From Peptococcaceae bacterium (GTDB taxonomy: Bacteria; Bacillota; Peptococcia; Peptococcales; Peptococcaceae), in the NCBI GenBank assembly GCA_030524315.1, contig JAUNGU010000012.1:1-38802 (forward strand): a stretch of DNA of 38,802 nucleotides, written 5' to 3'. Below are positions 23,788 through 32,533 of this stretch, one piece after another (positions within the stretch are counted from its first letter, which is position 1; the number at the start of each line of letters is the position of its first letter). Position numbers and translations under genes: made by a program. The notes below the pieces were generated by a model. The model was given only the letters and a program-made list of their open reading frames with translations, was not told the DNA's origin and did no database searches.

Positions 23788-24411
23788 CTAACTCGGCAGC
23801 AAAAACGTAAACACCAGCACTGGCGAGAGAATGTTCACCGTCGCGTGAATTGCCCAGCCGTATAGAATACTGCCGCTGGCTTTCTTGAGGGAGAGCCACC
23901 CCAGGGCATACCCGATTCCGCCGGTCAGAAGGACGATGACGAGCATCGCTGGAATATTTTTGTCGGGCAGGGCAGAAATGTGCACCAGCCCAAAGAGCAG
24001 CGCCTGCATGAGAGTACCGAGACGGTCACCGAATTTGTGGCAAAAGCGTTTGCAGAGAAATCCTCGGAACAAAATTTCCTCGGACAAAGACGTCTGAAAA
24101 ATCGCCCACACCAAAATCACCGCAATCGTCTGCGCGCTCCAGCCGCTCTGGCGAAAGGCATCGACTGTAAAGCCCTCATAATTCAAATTCCCAGCCTGAT
24201 ACAGCCACATATACGGCAAAAACAGCGCCACAAAAAATCCGACCAGAATGCACGCCATCAACCTAAGCGGCGGCTTCGGCGCCGTATGAATTCCCAGCCA
24301 CGCCAAAAATCCACGCGCCCGCCGCTGCGTCACCACATACCAAACAAAAGGCACACACGAAAAAACCACCAGCTGCAACACTGCACTCGTCACCTGATTC
24401 AGCAAAATCAT
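23788..24411 (-). CDS. CPBP-family intramembrane metalloprotease (CAAX/Abi type)
   Basis: A 207-residue polytopic membrane protein with the three CPBP motifs: SEEILFRGFL (Glu-Glu and Arg), FGLVHIS, and WAIHATVN near the C-terminus. The family includes prenyl-protein endopeptidases and bacteriocin self-immunity proteins; the role here is unknown. AAAGGAGG lies 7 nt before the ATG. The gene stands alone, next to the TPP operon promoter on one side and the AT-rich defence region on the other. Confidence 0.82.
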   Translation of the reverse strand: MILLNQVTSAVLQLVVFSCVPFVWYVVTQRRARGFLAWLGIHTAPKPPLRLMACILVGFFVALFLPYMWLYQAGNLNYEGFTVDAFRQSGWSAQTIAVILVWAIFQTSLSEEILFRGFLCKRFCHKFGDRLGTLMQALLFGLVHISALPDKNIPAMLVIVLLTGGIGYALGWLSLKKASGSILYGWAIHATVNILSPVLVFTFLLPS

Positions 24412-24545
24412 ATCGCCACCTCCTTTGCAGAATGATTATTATATATAGGATATCATGTAGGGGTAATGTGCACAATGCACCAAAAGGATACATTGTAACC
24501 CAGGCGGATAGCGATGAACGCATTATTATCACATTGTGTGGCAAG

Positions 24546-24583
24546 AAAAAATCTCCACCATCTGTAGTGCGCAGATGGTGGAG
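24546..24583 (-). terminator. Terminator downstream of the toxin gene; repeat copy A
   Basis: CTCCACCATCTG and CAGATGGTGGAG form a perfect 12-bp stem with TAGTGCG loop; the minus-strand side continues into ATTTTTTC. The same motif in modified form recurs at 25308-25348 on the other side of the toxin-antitoxin pair. Confidence 0.75.
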
Positions 24584-24605
24584 GTGTGGAGTATATTTTT
24601 CGATC

Positions 24606-24638
24606 GGGTATAAATTGGGTATATTTTGGGTATATAAC
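24606..24638. repeat. Three 11-bp direct repeats (GGGTATA-type)
   Basis: GGGTATA recurs at 24606, 24617 and 24628, exactly 11 bp apart, so the sites lie on one face of the helix. The unit is about GGGTATANNTT. They sit between the toxin stop codon and the terminator. Apart from this repeat and the hairpin, the 24412-24671 gap shows no gene. Confidence 0.55.
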
Positions 24639-24671
24639 CGAGATTTCATGTGATGGTTACTGCTTTTCTGC

Positions 24672-24947
24672 TTAAAAAATATCGCTGTGTGTGCTTGTGC
24701 GTGTTAAATAAAGGTAGAGCTTTTCTTCGCAGTATTCGTAGACGAGCAACCAATCTGGCGCGATGTGACATTCACAGAGGCCTTTGAAATTGCCTGTCAG
24801 CGCATGATCACGATTTTTTTCTGGAAGAGATTTGCCTTCGGCGAGGGTCGTGATGATTTCTTCGAGAAGGGCAATATTGTAGCCGCGTTTCTGAATGCGT
24901 TTGAGATCATTGCGGAAATTTTTCGATGGCCAGACGTCATACATCAT
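24672..24947 (-). CDS. YafQ/RelE-family mRNA interferase toxin
   Basis: A 91-residue RelE-superfamily toxin of the YafQ branch. The YafQ catalytic residues fall at their usual places: H48 (RDHALTG), H61 (CECHIAPDW), D65/W66, H87 and F91 (STHSDIF at the very C-terminus). Such toxins cleave mRNA in the ribosome. It overlaps the antitoxin gene by 11 bp, so the two are coupled; the first ATG at 24947 has only a weak upstream GGAC. Functional toxin expected. Confidence 0.88.
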   Translation of the reverse strand: MMYDVWPSKNFRNDLKRIQKRGYNIALLEEIITTLAEGKSLPEKNRDHALTGNFKGLCECHIAPDWLLVYEYCEEKLYLYLTRTSTHSDIF

Positions 24948-25221
24948 CGCTCAATAAGTCCTTCATCATTTCGTGCACATCGCTGTAGCCCTTGCCATAA
25001 GAAGGGTCTGCCTTCATGCGTTGCACGTCCTGGATGGCGGCGAGGGTTTCTGTATTTGGACGGTCGCGGCCAATCTCAAAGGGGATACGTTCTTCTCGAA
25101 CCACCTTGCGGGCGAAGATATTGAAGGCCGTCGACATATTCATGCCCATCTCATTGCAAAAAGCTTCGAATTGCTGCTTGACTTCGGTGTCCATTCGGAT
25201 ATTGACATTGGTTGTGGACAT
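24937..25221 (-). CDS. DinJ/RelB-family antitoxin
   Basis: A 94-residue antitoxin. The N-terminal NVNIRMDTEVKQQFEAF followed by MGMNMSTAFNIFARKVV is the ribbon-helix-helix of DinJ/RelB, which binds the operator as a dimer; the C-terminal GKGYSDVHEMMKDLL wraps the toxin. AAAGGAG lies 9 nt before the ATG at 25221. It precedes the toxin gene with an 11-bp overlap, the usual order, and has a good promoter upstream. Confidence 0.88.
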   Translation of the reverse strand: MSTTNVNIRMDTEVKQQFEAFCNEMGMNMSTAFNIFARKVVREERIPFEIGRDRPNTETLAAIQDVQRMKADPSYGKGYSDVHEMMKDLLSDDV

Positions 25222-25257
25222 GTTGATTCACTCCTTTACAGGTCATTGTATATTGCC

Positions 25258-25286
25258 ATCGTAAATCAATGACTATGTAATGTCAA
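25258..25286 (-). promoter_or_regulatory. Promoter of the toxin-antitoxin operon
   Basis: TTGACA (25286-25281), 17-bp spacer, TACGAT (25263-25258). Start of transcription would fall about 30 bp before the antitoxin ATG. DinJ probably binds here, but no perfect palindrome was found. Confidence 0.6.
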
Positions 25287-25307
25287 TAAATTGAACGACT
25301 TTCATTC

Positions 25308-25348
25308 AAAAAAATCTCCATAATCTGTCGTGTATAGATGGTGGAGAT
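25308..25348 (-). terminator. Terminator downstream of the ApeA-like gene; repeat copy B
   Basis: ATCTCCA...ATCT pairs with AGAT...TGGAGAT (two central mismatches), and seven T follow on the minus strand. It closes the ApeA-like transcript. Its sequence is a variant of the hairpin at 24546-24583. Confidence 0.7.
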
Positions 25349-25369
25349 GAAATTAGATATTTTATTTTG

Positions 25370-26770
25370 TTAAGATAGATTGAATAATTGCGCGAGTGCT
25401 TTTTGGCTATCTTCATCTGATACGTCAGTATGTTTTAATACGATAGCATAAATCAATATTTCGAGAATATGAATATCGCTGACATGCGTGGTCTCAATTT
25501 CTAAAGATAAATTCCCATGAACTAACTTATTTCGGAGATCATTTAATCGATTGCAGAGAGACATATCATCACTTGTAGAGTATTGCTCTTCAAGGAATGG
25601 TTTCATTACTTGAAGGCAATCTTGTAACGCATGCTCGATTTTCTTTCCTAAACTAGAATCGTGATTTTTGATAAGTGACAAAAGTGATCCTACGTATTTC
25701 TTCTCTTGGCTGGTTTTAGTGTTTTGAAGTGCTTTGAGATACTGGGTTATTTCCTGTTTGATTGCAATATATTTGTTGGATCGCCCGGCATCTTTTCCGT
25801 AGTATGAAAAAAAGACAGATTCAAAGGCTGCAAAAATCATTACCACACGGTTTGGTGTGATAATATTTCTGGAATCGAATGACGGAATGTGATCCAAATA
25901 TGCTTTTTTCAGTTTAATTGCTTCAATAAGGTTGCAAATGTGTGTTTCTAAAAATCGGTATTCAATAATGCGTTTATTTGGTTGGCCGTCGATAGGCGGG
26001 ATTTCTTTCTTTGGGAAAAAAAGATCCCCTGAGTGATATTGCTTTCCAGAGTTATTGAATGATTGTAAGTTTATAGTCTCGAGACGTATATCTGAGCGAT
26101 AAGTGAGAAAAACAAAAAGTCTATGAAGATCCTGGATTTCCGATAGAGCTGTTTCTAAATTAATGGGAGTGTTAAAGGTAATGAGGACTTGACTATTTGC
26201 ATGAACAAATTGCTGATAATTAAGTGGTTCGCAGTAACCAGAGGATCTTATTTCTATCGTTGCGCTGATAGAATCAGAAATGTCATAGGAGCCACATGAA
26301 ATTGTGTTAGGCTGCGATATAGAAACGTCTATTTTCGAGAAATCCTCTGCTACATTTGACACATAGTGAAAATTTAATTCTAACGGATCTTTCGGAGGGA
26401 AAAATACGTTGATAGTATTGCCTCTTAGGCATAAAGAATGGATGCTATCTTCATCAAATCCGTGTGTACCATATAAATACCAATCAACATTGAAGCTGAG
26501 AAACCCATTCATATTTGAAGGCAGACTTTCTACAGAAAAAAAGATTTTTTTATTATCTACACCTTTTCCAATAAGAATTTTGTGAGGAATCCAGTTGTTT
26601 TTAAATTGCTCAAGAACATCTTGTAGATTATGTATAGATGAGGACGTGAGTGTTCTATATTGGCTTTTGCTTGGGTATAAGTTGAGAATAAAATGGGTAA
26701 AATCAAATTCAAATGCCATTTCATTATTGCCATGAAAGATATAGCCAATTAGGCGTTCGGGCGTTTTCAA
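25370..26770 (-). CDS. HEPN-domain protein, probable ApeA-like antiphage abortive-infection protein
   Basis: A 466-residue protein. The N-terminal half (GYIFHGNNEMAFEFDF onward) is beta-rich and resembles the ApeA N-terminal domain; the C-terminal third is helical and ends with the HEPN RNase motif RNKLVHG (R413, H418; Rx4H). ApeA is a single-gene abortive-infection system in which the HEPN domain is thought to cut RNA on infection. Start choice: AAAGGAGG is only 1 nt from the first ATG (26776) but 7 nt from the in-frame TTG two codons later, so TTG at 26770 is preferred. Clearly AT-richer than the flanking chromosome. It has its own strong promoter and terminator and is divergent from an Abi_2 gene. 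Assignment to ApeA is by pattern; the HEPN call is firmer. Confidence 0.65.
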   Translation of the reverse strand: MKTPERLIGYIFHGNNEMAFEFDFTHFILNLYPSKSQYRTLTSSSIHNLQDVLEQFKNNWIPHKILIGKGVDNKKIFFSVESLPSNMNGFLSFNVDWYLYGTHGFDEDSIHSLCLRGNTINVFFPPKDPLELNFHYVSNVAEDFSKIDVSISQPNTISCGSYDISDSISATIEIRSSGYCEPLNYQQFVHANSQVLITFNTPINLETALSEIQDLHRLFVFLTYRSDIRLETINLQSFNNSGKQYHSGDLFFPKKEIPPIDGQPNKRIIEYRFLETHICNLIEAIKLKKAYLDHIPSFDSRNIITPNRVVMIFAAFESVFFSYYGKDAGRSNKYIAIKQEITQYLKALQNTKTSQEKKYVGSLLSLIKNHDSSLGKKIEHALQDCLQVMKPFLEEQYSTSDDMSLCNRLNDLRNKLVHGNLSLEIETTHVSDIHILEILIYAIVLKHTDVSDEDSQKALAQLFNLS

Positions 26771-26820
26771 TTTCATGCCTCCTTTTTTTGTATTCTTAGA
26801 CGCATTAGTATTGTCGATAT

Positions 26821-26849
26821 AGTATAATATTGCAGTGAGAATGTGTCAA
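26821..26849 (-). promoter_or_regulatory. Promoter of the ApeA-like gene
   Basis: TTGACA (26849-26844), exactly 17 bp, TATACT (26826-26821). A TATAAT on the plus strand (26823-26828) overlaps this -10, so divergent transcripts toward the Abi gene could compete here, although no good plus-strand -35 is seen. Confidence 0.75.
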
Positions 26850-26874
26850 TTAGAGAAAGAAGTTTAAAAAACAT

Positions 26875-26969
26875 AAAGATGATACGATGCAAGAGAAAAT
26901 AGAGAGTTGTAAGTCTGTAGCACGTCGAACAATGCTGTTACAACTATTGTGCAAGAAATCTACATCTTT
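26875..26969 (+). ncRNA. Candidate structured RNA upstream of the Abi gene
   Basis: The outer arms AAAGATG (26875-26881) and CATCTTT (26963-26969) enclose a hairpin made of GTTGTAA (26906-26912) with TTACAAC (26938-26944) and AGCA with TGCT inside it. The right arm runs into TTTT. It lies 74 bp before the Abi start. Structured RNAs are known upstream of abiF-type genes (the abiF RNA motif); whether this one belongs to it cannot be decided by eye. Confidence 0.4.
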
Positions 26970-27042
26970 TCCAAGGTAGGTTCTTTTTGCATTTACTAAG
27001 TTTTAGCGAGTATTGCAATAACAGAGATAGGTGGTGATAAAT

Positions 27043-27981
27043 ATGGACATACCAAAGCCGAAGCTGACAGTAGATGAACAGATCAATCATCTCAAAGCAA
27101 AAGGCGTGCAGTTTAACATCATGGACGAAGATGCAGCTCGAGAGTATTTGACATACAATACCAATTACTTTCGTGTGGCCGCTTATAGGAAGAATTATCG
27201 TCAACATCCAGACGGTCAAAAGAAAGGTCAATATGTCAACCTGGAGTTTGCGTATTTAGTCGAGATTGCCAGTATTGATAATGAATTGCGCCATGTTATT
27301 TTGCGATTATCTGCTGAAATCGAGCATTATATAAGGATGACTATTCTATCCTTGATTGAGAAAACAGATGATGATGGCTATGCCATGTTACAAGCATACA
27401 TACAATCATTGGACGAGAAATCAGCAAGTATATTACAGTCGGAAATCAAGCGCAATCAGAGTAGCCCTTATTGTCAGGAGATGGAAAGAAAATATCGCGA
27501 GCAAATGCCAGTATGGGTCTTTGTCGAACTTATTTCATTAGGGCGATTGATTTCCTTGTATGAATTTTGCGGCCAATATTTTGACGAGCCAACTATGAGC
27601 GAAAACTTTTATAGGCTCTTATCGTGTAAAACCCTCAGAAATGCCGCTGCGCATAATAGTTGCATCTTGAATGATTTAAGAAAAATAGCTAAGATAAAAT
27701 TTCCAGTTAATAATGCTGTGATGCAAGCTGTTTCTAATATGCCAAATATATCCAGTGGGTTTGCAAGAAAAAGACTACATAATTTACGATTGGCCCAAAT
27801 CACCACGATGATGTTTGTTCACCAGCAAATGGTTGTTGATGAGGATATGAAACAAGGGAGTGCGAAGGCATTACATCAACTTATTGACTTCATGAATAGA
27901 AAAGAAGAGTTCTTTGATAGCAACAACCTAATAGCTGTATCTTGGAAGTACCTTGATATTCTGATTGACACCTGGTATTAA
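27043..27981 (+). CDS. Abi_2-family (AbiD/AbiF) abortive-infection protein with HEPN motif
   Basis: A 312-residue protein with the Abi_2 signature at its N-terminus: KPKLTVDEQINHLKAKGV, then YLTYNTNYFRVAAYRKNYR. The middle has RHVILRLSAEIEHYIR and the catalytic-type HEPN motif RNAAAHNS (Rx4H), suggesting RNase activity. Abi_2 proteins block phage development, usually by stopping growth of the infected cell. The frame opens with GTG at 27031, but the ATG at 27043 follows ATAGGTGG at proper distance. AT-rich like the ApeA-like gene, and divergent from it. Two terminators follow. Confidence 0.83.
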   Translation: MDIPKPKLTVDEQINHLKAKGVQFNIMDEDAAREYLTYNTNYFRVAAYRKNYRQHPDGQKKGQYVNLEFAYLVEIASIDNELRHVILRLSAEIEHYIRMTILSLIEKTDDDGYAMLQAYIQSLDEKSASILQSEIKRNQSSPYCQEMERKYREQMPVWVFVELISLGRLISLYEFCGQYFDEPTMSENFYRLLSCKTLRNAAAHNSCILNDLRKIAKIKFPVNNAVMQAVSNMPNISSGFARKRLHNLRLAQITTMMFVHQQMVVDEDMKQGSAKALHQLIDFMNRKEEFFDSNNLIAVSWKYLDILIDTWY

Positions 27982-28025
27982 ATCATTTACAATTTATTTA
28001 GAAGTAAAAAAGCGTAGGCTTTTTA

Positions 28026-28066
28026 CGGGGCGGCATTGCGCAAGCGATCCCAGCCCCGATTTTTTA
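28026..28066 (+). terminator. Terminator 1 after the Abi gene
   Basis: CGGGGC (28026-28031) and GCCCCG (28053-28058) enclose a 21-nt loop with weak inner pairing, followed by ATTTTTTATTTTT. Confidence 0.75.
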
Positions 28067-28074
28067 TTTTTAGG

Positions 28075-28105
28075 AGACGTCATTCAGCAGTGGCGTCTTT
28101 TTTTT
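28075..28105 (+). terminator. Terminator 2 after the Abi gene
   Basis: AGACGTCA pairs with TGGCGTCT (one U-G) around TTCAGCAG and runs into eight T. A tandem terminator after the Abi gene limits read-through. Confidence 0.75.
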
Positions 28106-28132
28106 AGCTCATCACGACATTCTATAGGAAAG

Positions 28133-28202
28133 TAAAAAACACGGACAAGTCTCGTACTGAAAGCTTCAACAAATCAGTAAAAGTGAGAAGTTGTCCGTGT
28201 TT
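28133..28202 (-). terminator. Long hairpin terminator of the 168-aa gene
   Basis: AAACACGGACAA and TTGTCCGTGTTT form a perfect 12-bp outer stem; inside, CTC/GAG and TACTGA/TCAGTA pair again. On the minus strand the outer stem ends in a six-T run. It follows the stop of the 28228 gene by about 26 bp. Confidence 0.75.
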
Positions 28203-28227
28203 AGTTTTGAGAATAAAGAATGTGAAG

Positions 28228-28734
28228 CTATTTATCAAAGGTTTGGTGTTCTAAACGTATACCGTAGGGATCAGCACCCTCCCATGTTTGAATTTCATTT
28301 TCTTCTGTAAAAGGATCAATCCATGCGATAGCAAAAACATATTCCTCTGTTTCTGTTGTCCCAAGCACTATGTATTCTACGCCATCAGGTAAGTAATCAT
28401 TATCATAATCATAGGTGTCGGATGCCCTTGTACCATCTATAAAATATCCAGAATCACCCTCCATACCAATTGAAAGTTTTGTTGTTCCCCTGTAAAAACT
28501 CTTTAACTCTAAATTCTCACCCGATTCAATATCATCATTTGAATTTGGAATATGCCCCTTGATACGGCATGAAATTGTATGTCTTTTCCCATCTGGCTTG
28601 AAGTTTAATTTTATAAAAAATCTTCCGTCTAAATCAGGAAACGACGATGGGTCACACAGTAGCGCTGTGTAATCATATTCGATTTCCTCATTGTCAAATA
28701 ATATTTCAATTTCTCCTAATGGTGTCAGTAGCAT
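28228..28734 (-). CDS. Unrecognised 168-residue acidic protein
   Basis: I do not recognise the family. The protein is soluble, acidic and beta-rich by eye (MLLTPLGEIEILFDNEE, RHTISCRIKGHIP, EYIVLGTTETEEYVFAIAW), with no signal peptide, membrane helix or catalytic motif. Size and character would fit an immunity or accessory protein in a defence or polymorphic-toxin setting, but that is a guess. GGGGTG, 6 nt before the ATG at 28734, is chosen over the GTG at 28743, which overlaps the stop of the hsdM stump. AT-rich composition matches the neighbouring defence genes. Own terminator on the left. Confidence 0.6.
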   Translation of the reverse strand: MLLTPLGEIEILFDNEEIEYDYTALLCDPSSFPDLDGRFFIKLNFKPDGKRHTISCRIKGHIPNSNDDIESGENLELKSFYRGTTKLSIGMEGDSGYFIDGTRASDTYDYDNDYLPDGVEYIVLGTTETEEYVFAIAWIDPFTEENEIQTWEGADPYGIRLEHQTFDK

Positions 28735-28739
28735 ATTTT

Positions 28740-28874
28740 TCACCCCACAAATTTCGATGTATAGATAGTTGTACCAAATTTAAATTCTGAAGCGTCGATG
28801 TTTCCTCGTAGTGCACAGGCTGCTTTCCAGATTTGCTCTTCAAAGCCAATATTGCTCGTTGTCTTTTTTGCCAT
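28740..28874 (-). pseudogene. Truncated hsdM (type I restriction methyltransferase) 5' stump
   Basis: A 44-residue frame with a good ribosome binding site (GGAGG 8 nt before the ATG). Residues 1-32 begin MAKKTTSNIGFEEQIWKAA and continue LRGNIDASEFK, the very conserved start of HsdM proteins. The following FGTTIYTSKFVG is unrelated and ends at a stop that overlaps the next gene. About 90% of hsdM and all of hsdS/hsdR are missing, so a type I restriction locus was deleted or replaced here, leaving its 5' end fused to the 168-aa gene. Confidence 0.82.
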
Positions 28875-29032
28875 GATAGGGACCTCCAACAGTGGAACTA
28901 TGGTGATGATTATTTTGAGAGATCAATATATGATCGTATTATAGAATATGATAAGTGATGATATACCAATACCTTTATTTTACATATTGTGTGGCGTGTT
29001 GCCAATCATAAATAGAAATACGGTACAAAAAA

Positions 29033-29064
29033 TCCCCTCAGCTAGAAATTTATAGCCGAGGGGA
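29033..29064 (-). terminator. Terminator of the greA-lysS operon
   Basis: TCCCCTC and GAGGGGA plus GCTA and TAGC form the stem (one A/C mismatch), with a T6 run on the minus strand. It lies 100 bp after the lysS stop. Confidence 0.75.
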
Positions 29065-29096
29065 GGTTGAGATGTCCCTTTCATCAAAAATGATTA

Positions 29097-29147
29097 GTCG
29101 TAAGTTGCTTGTTTTTTGTTGCTTTGGTCGTAAGTTGGTCGTAAGTT
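29097..29147. repeat. Three GTCGTAAGTT direct repeats in the lysS 3' region
   Basis: GTCGTAAGTT occurs at 29097-29106, 29127-29136 and 29138-29147. It lies between the lysS stop and its terminator, and so within the transcribed 3' UTR. No function is apparent. Confidence 0.6.
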
Positions 29148-29163
29148 TACCCGATTCGCCTCA

Positions 29164-31079
<1,916 letters not shown>

Positions 31080-31081
31080 GC

Positions 31082-31576
31082 TTATGCTTCCTCCTTGGTT
31101 TTGTCAAAGGATACGCTGATAATTTCGTAGGAAATTTCTCCGGCAGGGGCTTCGACCTTGATGGTCTGGCCCTGATGCTTGCCCAACAGGGCGGCGCCGA
31201 GAGGAGATTCATTGGAAATTTTGTTTTGCATTGGGTCGGCTTCGCTGGTACCAACGATACGATATTCTTCGACGTCGTCAAATTCAACGTCGCGCACGGT
31301 CACATAGGAGCCGATGTTGATCACGCCGGCAGAGAGATTGCTATCCTCGATGACCTGGGCCTTGTGCAGTGTGGCTTCGATGGTTTGAATGCGTCCTTCA
31401 ATGAAGGCTTGCTCATTTTTTGCATCATCATACTCAGAGTTTTCGCTCAGGTCGCCAAAATCGATGGCCTGCTTGAGTCGTTCAGCAACTTCTTTGCGGC
31501 GAACGGTTTTCAGATTGACCAGTTCTTCCTTGAGATTTTCCAGACCTTCACGTGTAAGAATGACAGCTTCATCCAT
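31082..31576 (-). CDS. greA: Transcription elongation factor GreA
   Basis: A 164-residue GreA. The N-terminal coiled coil (LTREGLENLKEELVNLK ... GDLSENSEYDDAKNEQAF) carries the acidic tip D/E residues that stimulate RNA cleavage by stalled RNA polymerase; the C-terminal FKBP-like domain includes SPLGAALLGKHQG. Length is normal. GGAGG is 10 nt before the ATG. It is the first gene of greA-lysS, with only 2 nt before the lysS ATG, an arrangement common in Bacillota. Confidence 0.95.
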   Translation of the reverse strand: MDEAVILTREGLENLKEELVNLKTVRRKEVAERLKQAIDFGDLSENSEYDDAKNEQAFIEGRIQTIEATLHKAQVIEDSNLSAGVINIGSYVTVRDVEFDDVEEYRIVGTSEADPMQNKISNESPLGAALLGKHQGQTIKVEAPAGEISYEIISVSFDKTKEEA

Positions 31577-31664
31577 GTGTATCTTGCCTCCAATTTTTAT
31601 TGTAAAAAATTTTTCAATTAAAAAAGCTTACATAAAGAAATTGGGACCTCGCCCAATCTAATAA

Positions 31665-31693
31665 ATTATAGATGGGCGGCGAAAAAAAGTCAA
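31665..31693 (-). promoter_or_regulatory. greA-lysS promoter
   Basis: TTGACT (31693-31688), exactly 17 bp, TATAAT (31670-31665). It leaves a leader of roughly 80 nt before greA and is back-to-back with the lexA promoter. Confidence 0.8.
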
Positions 31694-31714
31694 GAAATTC
31701 CCGGCGGAAAATTC

Positions 31715-31728
31715 CGAATGCGCGTTTG
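31715..31728 (+). promoter_or_regulatory. Possible LexA (SOS) box
   Basis: CGAATGCGCGTTTG resembles the Gram-positive SOS consensus CGAAC-N4-GTTCG, with one change in each half. It overlaps the -35 of lexA, as expected for autoregulation. The match is imperfect. Confidence 0.35.
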
Positions 31729-31754
31729 CGGATTTTTGGCTGATCGTGTATAAT
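31726..31754 (+). promoter_or_regulatory. lexA promoter
   Basis: TTGCGG (31726-31731), exactly 17 bp, TATAAT (31749-31754), followed about 30 bp later by the lexA ribosome binding site. Confidence 0.75.
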
Positions 31755-31795
31755 GGACTTATTATTTGCAAATCCAACTAAAGGAGGGCATTATT

Positions 31796-32494
31796 TTGAC
31801 TGAACAGACAAATTGGGAACAAGAACAGGCGCAACGACGAAGAGAGCGAGGCCTCACCAAGCGCCAACGCAGTGTGCTGGAATACATCATCGAATCTGTG
31901 GAGGAATTGGGCTATCCGCCAGCCGTTCGCGAAATCGGCAAGCACATTGGGCTGAGCTCGAGCTCTACCGTCCACGCCCATATGAATTCCCTGGAAAAAA
32001 TGGGCTACATTCGCCGCGATCCAACCAAGCCACGCGCCATCACCATTCTCCTCAATCCGGACGGCACGCCGTATGAAAGAATGCGCGCCACAGCGACTGG
32101 CGACGCGCCGCTAGAGGAAATGGTCAATTTGCCGGTGGTTGGCAATGTGGCTGCGGGCGCGCCAATTTTTGCCGACGAAAACATCGAGGACACGATTCCA
32201 TTCTCTATGCGCTTTGTGCGCAACGAAGGCGCGTTTATGCTGCGCATCCGTGGCAACAGCATGGTCAACATTGGCATCATGGACAAGGATTACATCATTG
32301 TTGCGCCACAGCAAACCGCAGAAAATGGCGAGGTGGTTGTGGCCCTCATTGGCGACGAAGCCACCTGCAAAACCTTCTACCACGAAAAAGACGCGGTGCG
32401 CTTGCAGCCGGAAAATGACGAAATGGAACCCATCTACGTGAAAAATCCAATGATTATCGGCAAGGTTATCGGCGTCTACCGCGACATGCACTAA
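31796..32494 (+). CDS. lexA: SOS repressor LexA
   Basis: A 232-residue LexA. The winged-helix N-terminus (LTKRQRSVLEYIIESVEELG, YPPAVREIGKHIGLSS) binds SOS boxes. Self-cleavage site A120-G121 (NVAAGAP) and the Ser/Lys dyad S155 (RGNSM) and K192 are present, so RecA-stimulated autolysis should work; the residue before K192 is Cys (EATCK), where Val is more usual. The frame opens at 31766, but AAGGAGGG lies 7 nt before the TTG at 31796, giving MTEQTNWEQE. No closer ATG exists, so TTG is the start. Divergent from greA. Confidence 0.93.
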   Translation: MTEQTNWEQEQAQRRRERGLTKRQRSVLEYIIESVEELGYPPAVREIGKHIGLSSSSTVHAHMNSLEKMGYIRRDPTKPRAITILLNPDGTPYERMRATATGDAPLEEMVNLPVVGNVAAGAPIFADENIEDTIPFSMRFVRNEGAFMLRIRGNSMVNIGIMDKDYIIVAPQQTAENGEVVVALIGDEATCKTFYHEKDAVRLQPENDEMEPIYVKNPMIIGKVIGVYRDMH

Positions 32495-32496
32495 AT

Positions 32497-32533
32497 AAAA
32501 AGGAAGCATCCCAGGCGGGATGCTTCCTTTTTT
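32497..32533. terminator. Bidirectional terminator between lexA and the PspC gene
   Basis: GGAAGCATCCC and GGGATGCTTCC with an AGGC loop form an 11-bp stem flanked by A5 and T6. The stop codon of the PspC gene lies in the T-run. Confidence 0.85.
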
